From an uncultured Aquimonas sp. (GTDB taxonomy: Bacteria > Pseudomonadota > Gammaproteobacteria > Xanthomonadales > Xanthomonadaceae): a stretch of 64,000 nt of DNA. The notes under the pieces were generated by a model. The model was not told where the DNA came from. It ran no database searches and was given only the letters and a program-made list of their open reading frames with translations. Position numbers and translations under genes: made by a program. Shown here one piece after another: positions 51,416 to 59,880 of the stretch (positions within the stretch are counted from its first letter, which is position 1; the number at the start of each line of letters is the position of its first letter). The stretch covers positions 11,992-75,991 of the forward strand of contig NZ_CALART010000002.1 of NCBI RefSeq assembly GCF_937888285.1, given 5' to 3'.

Positions 51416-52102
51416 ATGAGCGATGCCGTACACAGCCCGATCGCCGATACACCTGACCCAGACGTTGCTCCCCAGCGCGTGCTTTCCGAACTGGAGGGCC
51501 GCATTCTCGCCAGCCTGTTCGAGAAGGCGCAGACCACGCCGGATCAATACCCGCTTACGGTCAATTCGCTGCAGCTGGCCTGCAACCAGAAGAACAACCG
51601 CGACCCGATCAGCCAGTACGAGCAGGGCGCGATCGTGCATGCACTGCGCGACCTGGAGAATCGCGGCTGGGCGCGGCAGTCCTCCGAGGGCGTGCGCGCG
51701 CAGCGCTGGGAGCACCGCTTCGACCAGCACCTGGGCCTGACCCCGCGCAAGGCCGCGGTGATGTGCACCCTGCTGCTGCGTGGTCCACAAACGCTCAACG
51801 AGATCCACACCCGCAGCGAGCGCCTCACGCCGTTCCCCGGCGTCGAGGATGTGGAGGACACATTGGAGCGTCTGATCGAACGCGCCCCTCCACTGGTGGT
51901 GAAGCTGCCGCGCCAGCCCGGCCAGCGCGAGGAGCGCTACATGCATCTGCTGTTCGGCGCGGTCGATCCGGCCCTGCTGGCCGAGCGCGCCGGCGCCGAG
52001 CGCGCCCCGCGCGGCGGTTCGGCCCTTGAGGCGCGCGTGGAGGCACTGGAGGCCGAAGTCGCCGAGCTGCGCGCTGCCCTGCAGGCGCTCGGCGCCCTGT
52101 AG
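51416..52102 (+). CDS. YceH family protein (DUF480)
   Basis: A 228-residue cytoplasmic protein. LSELEGRILASLFEKAQTTPDQYPLTVNSLQLACNQKNNRDPISQY and ALRDLENRGWARQ are hallmark YceH sequences, and the family has two winged-helix domains. The C-terminus (EARVEALEAEVAELRAAL) is a short coiled coil. Function is not established; DNA binding is suggested by the fold. Confidence 0.9.
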   Translation: MSDAVHSPIADTPDPDVAPQRVLSELEGRILASLFEKAQTTPDQYPLTVNSLQLACNQKNNRDPISQYEQGAIVHALRDLENRGWARQSSEGVRAQRWEHRFDQHLGLTPRKAAVMCTLLLRGPQTLNEIHTRSERLTPFPGVEDVEDTLERLIERAPPLVVKLPRQPGQREERYMHLLFGAVDPALLAERAGAERAPRGGSALEARVEALEAEVAELRAALQALGAL

Positions 52103-52208
52103 AACCGCGTACAAGCGTCACCGCGGCAGGGCCTTCGACTACCGTCGCGGGCCCTGCACGCGTCGGATCTCCTAAAATGGCGGTTTCCCCAGCCGGAAGC
52201 CACGCGCC

Positions 52209-53732
52209 ATGGGCACGCCCGCCACCATCCGCCAGGACGATTTCATCCAGAGCGTCGCCGACGCCCTGCAGTACATCAGCTACTACCATCCGGTCGACTA
52301 CATCCAGGCCCTGGCTGCCGCGTACGAGCGCGAGGAGAGCCCGGCGGCCAAGGACGCGATGGCGCAGATCCTGATCAACTCGCGGATGTGCGCCGAAGGC
52401 CACCGGCCGATCTGCCAGGACACCGGCATTGTGACCGTGTTCCTGAAGATCGGCATGGACGTGCGCTGGGACGCCACGCTGAGTGTCGAGGACATGGTCA
52501 ACGAAGGCGTGCGCCGCGCCTACCACCACCCCGACAACAAGCTGCGCGCCTCGGTGCTGGCCGATCCCGCCGGCAAGCGGCTGAACACGAAGGACAACAC
52601 GCCCGCGGTCATCAACATGACGGTGGTGCCCGGCAATACGGTCGACGTGATCGTGGCGGCCAAGGGCGGCGGCTCGGAGGCCAAGTCCAAGTTCGCGATG
52701 CTGAATCCGTCGGACTCCATCGTCGACTGGGTGATGAAGACCGTGCCGACCATGGGCGCGGGCTGGTGCCCGCCGGGCATGCTCGGCATCGGCATCGGCG
52801 GCACCGCCGAGAAGGCCATGCTGCTGGCGAAGGAAGCCCTGATGGAGCACATCGACATCCAGGAGCTGATGGCCCGCGGCCCCGCCAACCGCATCGAGGA
52901 ACTGCGGCTGGAGCTGTACGAGAAGGTCAATGCGCTGGGCATCGGCGCGCAGGGCCTGGGCGGCCTGACCACCGTGCTCGACGTCAAGATCAAGGACTAC
53001 CCCACGCACGCGGCCAACCTGCCGGTGGCGTTGATCCCCAACTGCGCCGCCACCCGCCATGCGCACTTCGTGCTGGATGGTTCCGGCCCGGTGAGCCTTG
53101 AGCCGCCCTCGCTGGAGGACTGGCCCAGGCTGACCTACGACGCCAGCAAGGGCCGCCGCGTCGATCTCGCGACCGTGACCCGCGACGAGGTCGCCGGCTG
53201 GAAGCCCGGCGAGGTCCTGCTGCTGAACGGCAAGATCCTCACCGGCCGCGACGCCGCCCACAAGCGCATGGTCGACATGTTGAACCGTGGCGAAAAGCTG
53301 CCGGTCGACTTCACCGGCCGCTTCATCTACTACGTCGGTCCGGTGGATCCGGTGCGCGACGAGGCCGTCGGCCCGGCCGGCCCGACCACGGCTACGCGCA
53401 TGGACAAGTTCACCGACCAGGTGCTGGGTGCCACCGGACTTCTGGGCATGATCGGCAAGGCCGAGCGTGGTCCGGCGGCAATCGAAGCGATCAAGAAGCA
53501 CCGCTCGGTCTACCTGATGGCGGTCGGTGGCGCGGCCTACCTGGTGTCGAAGGCGATCAAGTCGGCCCAGGTGGTCGGCTTCGAGGACCTCGGCATGGAG
53601 GCCATCTACGAGTTCGACGTGCGCGACATGCCGGTCACCGTCGCCGTCGATTCGGCCGGCGAGTCGGTGCACAACACGGGCCCGAAGCAGTGGCAGGCGC
53701 GCATCGGCAAGATCCCGGTGGTGGTGGCCTGA
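52209..53732 (+). CDS. Fumarate hydratase, class I
   Basis: A 507-residue [4Fe-4S] enzyme of the tricarboxylic acid cycle, interconverting fumarate and malate. The cluster cysteines are in RPICQDTG, GAGWCPPGM and IPNCAATRHAHF. The C-terminal beta domain has GTVTATRMDKF-like (GPTTATRMDKFTDQVL) and GGAAYLVSKAIK. It is a single-chain (FumA/FumB-like) enzyme and so oxygen sensitive. The ATG lies 106 bases after yceH. A short SDR-like gene follows 10 bases later. Confidence 0.93.
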   Translation: MGTPATIRQDDFIQSVADALQYISYYHPVDYIQALAAAYEREESPAAKDAMAQILINSRMCAEGHRPICQDTGIVTVFLKIGMDVRWDATLSVEDMVNEGVRRAYHHPDNKLRASVLADPAGKRLNTKDNTPAVINMTVVPGNTVDVIVAAKGGGSEAKSKFAMLNPSDSIVDWVMKTVPTMGAGWCPPGMLGIGIGGTAEKAMLLAKEALMEHIDIQELMARGPANRIEELRLELYEKVNALGIGAQGLGGLTTVLDVKIKDYPTHAANLPVALIPNCAATRHAHFVLDGSGPVSLEPPSLEDWPRLTYDASKGRRVDLATVTRDEVAGWKPGEVLLLNGKILTGRDAAHKRMVDMLNRGEKLPVDFTGRFIYYVGPVDPVRDEAVGPAGPTTATRMDKFTDQVLGATGLLGMIGKAERGPAAIEAIKKHRSVYLMAVGGAAYLVSKAIKSAQVVGFEDLGMEAIYEFDVRDMPVTVAVDSAGESVHNTGPKQWQARIGKIPVVVA

Positions 53733-53742
53733 GCCGGCTTGC

Positions 53743-54426
53743 GTGCGCGTCCTGTTGATCGGAGGATCGGGCCTCGTGGGGCGCGCGCTGGTTGCGCGCC
53801 TTGGCGCGCACGAGGGCCTGCAGCTGGACCTGCTGCTGCGGCGCTCACTGTCCACGGATGCCGCGAACACGCAGATGTTCACAGGGGATCCACTGGTCGA
53901 CGCGCTACAGCAGTGGCGGGAGGCAGAGCGGAGCTGCGACGTCCTCGTCAGTGCGCTGGGCACCACCCGGCGCATCGCCGGTTCGATCGACGCCTTTGCG
54001 AAGATCGACCGCGACCTGGTCCTGGAGGTAGCGCGCGCCGCCCGCGCCGCCGGCGCGCGCCAGGCCGTGCTGGTGTCGTCGGTCGGGGCGGATCCGCGCT
54101 CGCGCAACGACTACCTGCGGATCAAGGGCGAACTGGAACAGGCGGTCGCGGGGCTCGGTTTCCAGCGCTGCGACGTCCTGCAGCCCGGGCTGCTGCTCGG
54201 TGCGCGTGGCGAGGCCGCATCGCGGCCAGCGGAGCGCCTCGGGCAGTGGGTCGCTCCGCTGCTGAATCCGCTGATGTCCGGCGGGTTCGCGCGTTTCCGC
54301 GCAATCGAAGCGAGGCGCGTCGCGCGGGCGGCACACGCGCTCATCGGCCGGCTCGATCCTGGCGTTCATGCCCATCGCTGGGCCGAGCTCATGGTCCTGT
54401 CCGCCGTGCATTCGGCTGCCGACTGA
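53743..54426 (+). CDS. NAD(P)-binding oxidoreductase, HTATIP2/atypical SDR type
   Basis: A 227-residue Rossmann-fold protein beginning at GTG: VRVLLIGGSGLVGRALVARL is the dinucleotide-binding motif. DVLVSALGTTRRIAGSIDAFAKIDRDLVLEVARAARAAGARQAVLVSSVGAD and NDYLRIKGELEQAV (Tyr-x3-Lys) match HTATIP2-like short-chain dehydrogenases. Substrate unknown. It may be cotranscribed with the fumarase gene (10-base gap). Confidence 0.8.
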   Translation: MRVLLIGGSGLVGRALVARLGAHEGLQLDLLLRRSLSTDAANTQMFTGDPLVDALQQWREAERSCDVLVSALGTTRRIAGSIDAFAKIDRDLVLEVARAARAAGARQAVLVSSVGADPRSRNDYLRIKGELEQAVAGLGFQRCDVLQPGLLLGARGEAASRPAERLGQWVAPLLNPLMSGGFARFRAIEARRVARAAHALIGRLDPGVHAHRWAELMVLSAVHSAAD

Positions 54427-54581
54427 AGCGGGCAGCCCCTCGCCGCCATGCTTTCTCTGCGTCCTGCTCGTCCGCAAACGCGCGGTTGAGCCGGTTCAGC
54501 CGCTGAACGTCGCTGCCCGGGTCCGGCCGCCTCACGTACACTTGCGGCCCTGTCCGATCCACGCTTTCCCGGAGAACTCGC

Positions 54582-55262
54582 GTGCTGGAACTGCTGATTG
54601 CTGGCGGCTGGGTGATGTGGCCGATCCTGCTGTGCTCGGCCCTGGCCCTGGCCATCATCATCGAACGCTTCTGGAGCCTGCGCCGCTCCAAGGTGCTGCC
54701 GCTGGATCTGGGTGACGAGGTGCGCCAGTGGGCCGCCAGCGGCCGGCTCGATCCCAAGCACATCGAAACCCTGCGTGCGAATTCACCGCTCGGTGCGATC
54801 CTGGCCGCGGCCATTGAAGTCCGCCACCGCCCGCGGGAGCAGATGAAGGAGCGCGTCGAGGATGTCGGTCGCCACCAGCTGCACGGAATGGAGCGGTTCC
54901 TGAACACCCTGGGCACGATCAGCGGAATCTCGCCGCTGCTCGGTCTGCTGGGCACCGTGTTCGGCATGATCCAGATGTTCCTCGGCATCCTCACCCACGG
55001 CGTGGGCGATGCCAACCAGCTCGCCGGCGGCATTGGCGAGGCCCTGATCACGACCGCCGCGGGCCTGTGCGTGGCGATTCCGGCCTTCATGTTCTACCGC
55101 TATTTCCGCGGACGCATCGCCGAGTACGTGGTCGAAATGGAGCAGCAGGTGATCGCGCTGATCGATACCCTGGAGACGGTTCCGCAGCCCGGTACGGCGC
55201 AGCCTGCGGCGCGCCCGCGCCGGCCGGCGGGTGCGGCGCCTGGCGCAGGAGCCGCGGGATGA
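54582..55262 (+). CDS. exbB: MotA/TolQ/ExbB family proton channel (ExbB)
   Basis: A 226-residue inner-membrane protein with three transmembrane helices: residues 7-27, about 108-130 and 145-168. It uses the proton gradient with ExbD to energise TonB. GTISGISPLLGLLGTVFGMIQMF and GGIGEALITTAAGLCVAIPA are the conserved channel motifs. The GTG start has GGAG seven bases upstream. It is coupled to exbD by ATGA and heads the msbA-lpxK-kdsB operon, a typical order in this group. It would power receptors such as the one at 13135-15810. Confidence 0.9.
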   Translation: MLELLIAGGWVMWPILLCSALALAIIIERFWSLRRSKVLPLDLGDEVRQWAASGRLDPKHIETLRANSPLGAILAAAIEVRHRPREQMKERVEDVGRHQLHGMERFLNTLGTISGISPLLGLLGTVFGMIQMFLGILTHGVGDANQLAGGIGEALITTAAGLCVAIPAFMFYRYFRGRIAEYVVEMEQQVIALIDTLETVPQPGTAQPAARPRRPAGAAPGAGAAG

Positions 55263-55702
55263 ACTTCGGCAGCCGCCGCTCGCTGGAAGATCCCGAGCTG
55301 AACCTCACGCCGCTGATCGACGTGGTGTTCTGCCTGATCATCTTCTTCGTGGTCACCACCACCTTCGATGACCGTTCGGCGCTCAACATCCAGCTGCCCA
55401 AGGCCGGTCCTTCCGAGGCGCTGCCGGTGGGCGAGCCGCTGCAGATCCAGATCGATGCAGAGGGCCGCTACTTCATCGCCGGCAATGAGGTGCTGCGCCG
55501 CGACGGCGCTGCCCTGCGCGAGGCCCTGCAGCAGATCGCCGGTGATGATCGCGAGCGCAGCGTCATCCTGCGTGCGGATGCGCGCACGCCGCACCAGGCG
55601 GTGGTGACCGCGATGGATGCACTGGGCGCCGTGGGTTTCACCAAGCTGTCGATCGCGACCCTGCCCGAAAGCGCGGACTCCGACGGCGGAGGCGGTGGAT
55701 GA
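55259..55702 (+). CDS. exbD: Biopolymer transport protein ExbD
   Basis: A 147-residue protein with one N-terminal transmembrane helix (residues about 18-36, LTPLIDVVFCLIIFFVVTTTF) carrying the essential Asp at residue 21, and a periplasmic domain. It works with ExbB to couple proton flow to TonB. It overlaps exbB and msbA by ATGA at both ends. The tail is Gly-rich (DSDGGGGG). Confidence 0.92.
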   Translation: MNFGSRRSLEDPELNLTPLIDVVFCLIIFFVVTTTFDDRSALNIQLPKAGPSEALPVGEPLQIQIDAEGRYFIAGNEVLRRDGAALREALQQIAGDDRERSVILRADARTPHQAVVTAMDALGAVGFTKLSIATLPESADSDGGGGG

Positions 55703-57522
55703 AGCCAGCGTCTGTCGATGCTGGCGCACGGGCATCGCCGTCCGCCTCGTACCGGCGCCTGCTGGGCTATGCGCGCGCCTACTGGGGCTTCGCAGCAGTG
55801 GCCGTGCTCGGCATGGCCTTCGATGCCGCGGCATCGGGCGGGTTCGCCTACCTGATCAAGCCGATGCTCGACGACCTGTTCGTGGCGCGCGATGCCGACG
55901 TGATCCGTTGGCTGCCACTCGCCCTGGTCGGCATCTTCGTGCTGCGCGGCATCGGCACCTATGCGACCGACTACAGCATGGCCCGGGTGGGGCGCGGCGT
56001 CGTCCGTGACCTGCGCATCGCCGTGTTCGCCCACTACCAGCAGCTGCCGGCCAGCTGGTTCGACCGGGAGCCTTCGGGCCAGATCATCGCGCGGGTGATC
56101 TACAGCGCCGAGCAGGTCGCCCAGGCGGCCGCCGATGCGGTCAAGGTGATCGTGCTCGACTGCCTGCTGGTGATCGCCATGGTCAGCGTCATGCTCTGGC
56201 ACAGCGTCAGCCTGACCCTGTACCTGTTCATCATGGCGCCGCTGGCGGGCGTCGTCTGGCAGTTCGTCGGCAAGCGCTTCCGCCGCATCAACCGGCAGAT
56301 CCAGGGTGCGGTTGGCGAAGTTACGGGCATGGTCGAGGAAGCCGTGGATGGCCATCGCGAGGTGCGCATCTACGGTGGCCAGGCGCATGAGGCGCGGCGT
56401 TTCGGCGAGGTGGTGGAGCGCAACTTCCGGCTTAACCTGAAGGTTGCCGCCACCAGCGCGCTCAGCACCTCGACCATCCAGCTGATCGCCGCCAGCGTGC
56501 TCGCCGCCATCATCTGGCGCGCGACGCGGCCGGACCTGCTGGACGCGATGAGCCCCGGCACCTTCATGTCGCTGATCACCGCGATGCTGGTGATGCTGCC
56601 CTCGCTGAAGCGCCTGACCACGGTACAGGCGATGCTGGGCCGCGGCATCGTTGCCGCCCAGGACCTGTTCGCCGTGCTCGATACGCCGGCTGAAGCGGAT
56701 CGGGGCAGTCGCGCGCTCGACAAGGCCCAGGGTGACATCGAGTTCGCGGGGGTCAGCCTGAACTATGCGGATGCATCGGCGCTTGCGCTGGATCGCGTCA
56801 GCCTGCGCTGTGCGCCGGGCACCGTGACGGCCCTGGTGGGACGCTCCGGCAGCGGCAAATCCAGCCTGGTCAGCCTGCTGCCGCGCTTCTACGAGCCCAG
56901 TGCGGGTGCCGTGCGCCTCGACGGCCATGCCCTCGCCGAGTACCGGCTCGCCGACCTGCGTGCGCAGATCGCCCTGGTCAGCCAGCGCGTGGTGCTGTTT
57001 GCCGGGAGCATTGCCGACAACATCGCTTTCGGCGCCCTGCGGCGCTGCTCGCGCGACGAGATCGAGGCCGCCGCCGAAGCGGCCAATGCGATGGAGTTCA
57101 TCCGCCTGCTGCCGCAGGGGCTGGACAGCCCGGTGGGTGAGGGCGGGGCCCTGCTGTCGGGCGGCCAGCGCCAGCGCATCGCGATCGCACGCGCCCTGCT
57201 CAAGAACGCGCCGATCCTGATCCTCGACGAGGCCACCAGTGCGCTGGACAGCGAGAGCGAGCGCCTCATCCAGGATGCGCTGGCCCGCCTGATGCGCGAT
57301 CGCACCACCCTGGTCATCGCGCATCGGCTGTCGACCATCGAGCACGCCGACCAGATCGTCGTGCTCGACGCCGGGCGAGTGGTCGAGACCGGCTCGCACG
57401 CCGAGCTGCTGGCCCGAGGCGGCATGTATGCCAGCCTGCACCGTCTGCAGTTCAGCGAGGCCATGGGCGGCGGGTCGGAGCACCCCAGCGTGGACGACAG
57501 CGGGACGGACGCTACGCGATGA
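55699..57522 (+). CDS. msbA: Lipid A export ATP-binding/permease MsbA
   Basis: A 607-residue half-transporter that flips lipid A-core across the inner membrane. Six transmembrane helices occupy residues about 20-320, followed by the ATPase domain with Walker A GRSGSGKSS, LSGGQRQRIAIARALL, Walker B ILILDEATSALD and the H-loop AHRLST. ASGGFAYLIKPMLDDLFV near the start is typical of MsbA. Its position between exbD and lpxK, both overlapping by ATGA, supports MsbA over other exporters. Confidence 0.94.
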   Translation: MKPASVDAGARASPSASYRRLLGYARAYWGFAAVAVLGMAFDAAASGGFAYLIKPMLDDLFVARDADVIRWLPLALVGIFVLRGIGTYATDYSMARVGRGVVRDLRIAVFAHYQQLPASWFDREPSGQIIARVIYSAEQVAQAAADAVKVIVLDCLLVIAMVSVMLWHSVSLTLYLFIMAPLAGVVWQFVGKRFRRINRQIQGAVGEVTGMVEEAVDGHREVRIYGGQAHEARRFGEVVERNFRLNLKVAATSALSTSTIQLIAASVLAAIIWRATRPDLLDAMSPGTFMSLITAMLVMLPSLKRLTTVQAMLGRGIVAAQDLFAVLDTPAEADRGSRALDKAQGDIEFAGVSLNYADASALALDRVSLRCAPGTVTALVGRSGSGKSSLVSLLPRFYEPSAGAVRLDGHALAEYRLADLRAQIALVSQRVVLFAGSIADNIAFGALRRCSRDEIEAAAEAANAMEFIRLLPQGLDSPVGEGGALLSGGQRQRIAIARALLKNAPILILDEATSALDSESERLIQDALARLMRDRTTLVIAHRLSTIEHADQIVVLDAGRVVETGSHAELLARGGMYASLHRLQFSEAMGGGSEHPSVDDSGTDATR

Positions 57523-58517
57523 GCCTGCGCGCCGGCCTGGAGCGCTGGCTTGTCGCGCGCTGGTACGGCCCGCGTCCGATCCTGCCGCTGCTGCCGCTGG
57601 CCGGCCTGTTCGGCGCCATCGGCGGCCTGCGGCGCTGGCTGTACCGACGTGGCCTGCTGAAGGCCGAACCGCGATGCCTGCCGGTGCTGGTGGTGGGCAA
57701 CCTCACCGTCGGAGGCGCCGGCAAGACGCCGACGGTCCTGGCGCTGATCGAAGGGCTGCGTGCGCGCGGCTGGCGTCCCGGCGTGATCTCGCGCGGTCAC
57801 GGCGGCAGCGCTCGCGACGCGATGCTGTTGCCGGAGCAGCCCGAGCCCTCGCTGCACGGCGACGAGCCGAGCCTCATCCGCCTGCGCAGTCGCGCCCCGG
57901 TGGCGGTGGCCCGCCGGCGCAGCCGCGCGGCGGAGCTGCTGGAGGCCTCCGCTGAGGTCGATCTGCTGATCGCCGATGACGGCCTGCAGCACTACGCGCT
58001 GGCGCGCGATCTGGAGGTGCTGGTGATCGACGGCGAGCGCCGCTTCGGCAACGGCGCCCTGCTGCCGGCCGGGCCCCTGCGCGAACCGCTCGTCCGCGCC
58101 GCCGACTGCTCAGCACGCGTCTGCAATGGCGGCATGCCCGGGCCCGATGAGTGGCCGATGCGCCTCGTGCCGCTGCCCCTGCGCGCACTGGTGGACGGTG
58201 CAGCGCCACCCCTGCGGGGGGCGCGCGTGCATGCGCTGGCCGGCATCGCCAACCCGGCACGCTTCTTCGCCACGCTGCGGGCGCTGGGCTTCGAACCGGT
58301 CGAGCATGCGTTTCCGGATCACCATGCCTTCGCGCCTGCGGATCTCGATTTCGCCGATGATCTGCCTGTGCTGATGACCGAGAAGGACGCGGTCAAGTGC
58401 GCGCGCTTCGCCACGGCGCGCTGCTTCTACCTGCCGGTCAGCGGCGAGCTGCCGGATGCCCTGCTGGATCTGCTGCATGCGCGGCTCAAGGCCGCGCAGA
58501 AACCGAGAGGACGTTGA
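57519..58517 (+). CDS. lpxK: Tetraacyldisaccharide 4'-kinase
   Basis: A 332-residue inner-membrane-associated kinase adding the 4'-phosphate of lipid A. The P-loop VVGNLTVGGAGKTPTVLALIEGLRARG (about 53-79), ISRGHGG, DDGLQHYALARDLEVLVIDGERRFGNGALLPAGPLREP and MTEKDAVKC are characteristic. It overlaps msbA by ATGA; its TGA shares one base with the kdsB ATG. Unlike E. coli, no ycaR/Trm112-type gene lies between lpxK and kdsB. Confidence 0.95.
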   Translation: MSLRAGLERWLVARWYGPRPILPLLPLAGLFGAIGGLRRWLYRRGLLKAEPRCLPVLVVGNLTVGGAGKTPTVLALIEGLRARGWRPGVISRGHGGSARDAMLLPEQPEPSLHGDEPSLIRLRSRAPVAVARRRSRAAELLEASAEVDLLIADDGLQHYALARDLEVLVIDGERRFGNGALLPAGPLREPLVRAADCSARVCNGGMPGPDEWPMRLVPLPLRALVDGAAPPLRGARVHALAGIANPARFFATLRALGFEPVEHAFPDHHAFAPADLDFADDLPVLMTEKDAVKCARFATARCFYLPVSGELPDALLDLLHARLKAAQKPRGR

Positions 58518-59290
58518 TGAGCCCCGATCCCGACTTCGTGGTCGCCATACCCGCGCGCTACGCCTCGACCCGTCTGCCCGGCAAGCCGCTGCAGCGGATC
58601 GCCGGCGAGCCGATGATCGTGCACGTGCTGCGCCGCGCTCTCGAAGCCGGCGCAGCGCAGGTACTGGTCGCCACCGATGACGCCCGCATCGCCGAGGCGG
58701 TCTCCGGCCATCATGCGACGGTGTGCATGACGGCGCCCGACCTGGCCTCCGGCACCGACCGCCTGGCTGCTGCCGCACAGTCGCAGGGCTGGGCAGGCGA
58801 CCGCATCGTCGTCAACCTGCAGGGCGATGAGCCGCTGGCACCGCCGGCCGCGATCAGCGCGGTCGCGCGCCTGCTGGCGACCAGCGGCGCGCCGATCGCC
58901 ACGCTGGCGCAGCCCGTGGTCGACAGCGAGGAGCTGTTCAATCCGCACTGCGTCAAGGTCGTGCGCGCGCAAAACGGTGACGCCCTGTACTTCAGCCGTG
59001 CCCCCATTCCCTGGGACCGCGATCGCTTCGCCGTCGACCGTCTTGGCCTCGCCGGTGGGCACTGGCTGCGCCACATCGGTCTGTATGCCTACCGCGCGGA
59101 TGCGCTGAAGCGTTTCGCTGCCCTGCCGCCCGCTCGACTTGAGCAGCTTGAATGCCTGGAACAGCTGCGTGCGCTGGAAGCCGGCTGGCGGATTGCGGTC
59201 GGCCTCAGTCCGGAGCCGTTTCCTGCGGGCGTCGACACCGCCGAGGACCTGGCGCGCGTGGACGCGGTCCTGCGCGGGGCGCAGCCATGA
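58517..59290 (+). CDS. kdsB: 3-deoxy-manno-octulosonate cytidylyltransferase
   Basis: A 257-residue cytoplasmic enzyme activating Kdo with CTP for lipopolysaccharide inner core. VVAIPARYASTRLPGKPL, VATDDARIAEAV, TAPDLASGTDRLAAAA, NLQGDEPL, YFSRAPIPWDRD and GLYAYRADAL are conserved motifs. It follows lpxK with a one-base overlap and overlaps the phosphatase gene by ATGA. It acts after KdsA encoded at 30925. Confidence 0.95.
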   Translation: MSPDPDFVVAIPARYASTRLPGKPLQRIAGEPMIVHVLRRALEAGAAQVLVATDDARIAEAVSGHHATVCMTAPDLASGTDRLAAAAQSQGWAGDRIVVNLQGDEPLAPPAAISAVARLLATSGAPIATLAQPVVDSEELFNPHCVKVVRAQNGDALYFSRAPIPWDRDRFAVDRLGLAGGHWLRHIGLYAYRADALKRFAALPPARLEQLECLEQLRALEAGWRIAVGLSPEPFPAGVDTAEDLARVDAVLRGAQP

Positions 59291-59817
59291 GGGCGGCCGT
59301 CGATGGCACCCGCAGCGTGCTTCTCGTCTGCCTCGGGAACATCTGCCGCTCGCCGATGGCCGAGGGCGTCCTGCGCGCCCGCGCGGCCGATGTCGGGCTG
59401 GCCCTGCACATCGATTCCGCTGGCACGGCCGGGTACCACATCGGGCAGCCGCCGGACGCGCGCGCGATCCGCGTGGCGCGTGCGCACGGCACGCCAATCG
59501 ACCAGCAGCGTGCGCGCCAGGTCGATCGGCGCGACTTCGAGCGCTTCGATCTCATCCTTGCCGCGGACGCCAGCAATCTGCGCGATCTGCAGGCGCTGCG
59601 TCCGGCCAGCGCCACGGCGCGCGTGGCCTTGCTGCTGGAATGGGCCGGCCTGGGCGCGGGCGGCGAGGTGCCTGATCCCTACTACGGGCGTATCGAGGAC
59701 TTCGAACAGGTGCACGCGCTGCTCGACCAGGCCTGCCGCCGGATCACGGCGCGCCTGCTCGGCGTGGCAGAATGTGAAGGATTCGCGGATGCGGGCAGCC
59801 AGCATGGATCCTGGTAG
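59287..59817 (+). CDS. Low-molecular-weight protein-tyrosine phosphatase
   Basis: A 176-residue cytoplasmic phosphatase. The catalytic loop CLGNICRS is at residues 15-22 (Cys15, Arg21), and the general acid is Asp130 in DPYYG. SAGTAGYHIGQPPD fits the family. A C-terminal 20-residue extension is non-conserved. In polysaccharide clusters such enzymes control tyrosine kinases; here it sits after kdsB with an ATGA overlap, so envelope control is possible but unproven. Arsenate reductase-type activity is less likely. Confidence 0.9.
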   Translation: MRAAVDGTRSVLLVCLGNICRSPMAEGVLRARAADVGLALHIDSAGTAGYHIGQPPDARAIRVARAHGTPIDQQRARQVDRRDFERFDLILAADASNLRDLQALRPASATARVALLLEWAGLGAGGEVPDPYYGRIEDFEQVHALLDQACRRITARLLGVAECEGFADAGSQHGSW

Positions 59818-59880
59818 GCCGGCGTACCCACAGCTTGGAGCAGGCAGCGCCGGATCGGCGCGGCTGCGGAGGACATACTG

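Noticed and set aside
59821..59880. Alternative start of the thioredoxin/NHL gene farther upstream
   Set aside because: The stretch after the phosphatase stop gives no in-frame start with a ribosome site; ATG 59881 fits the fold's beginning.
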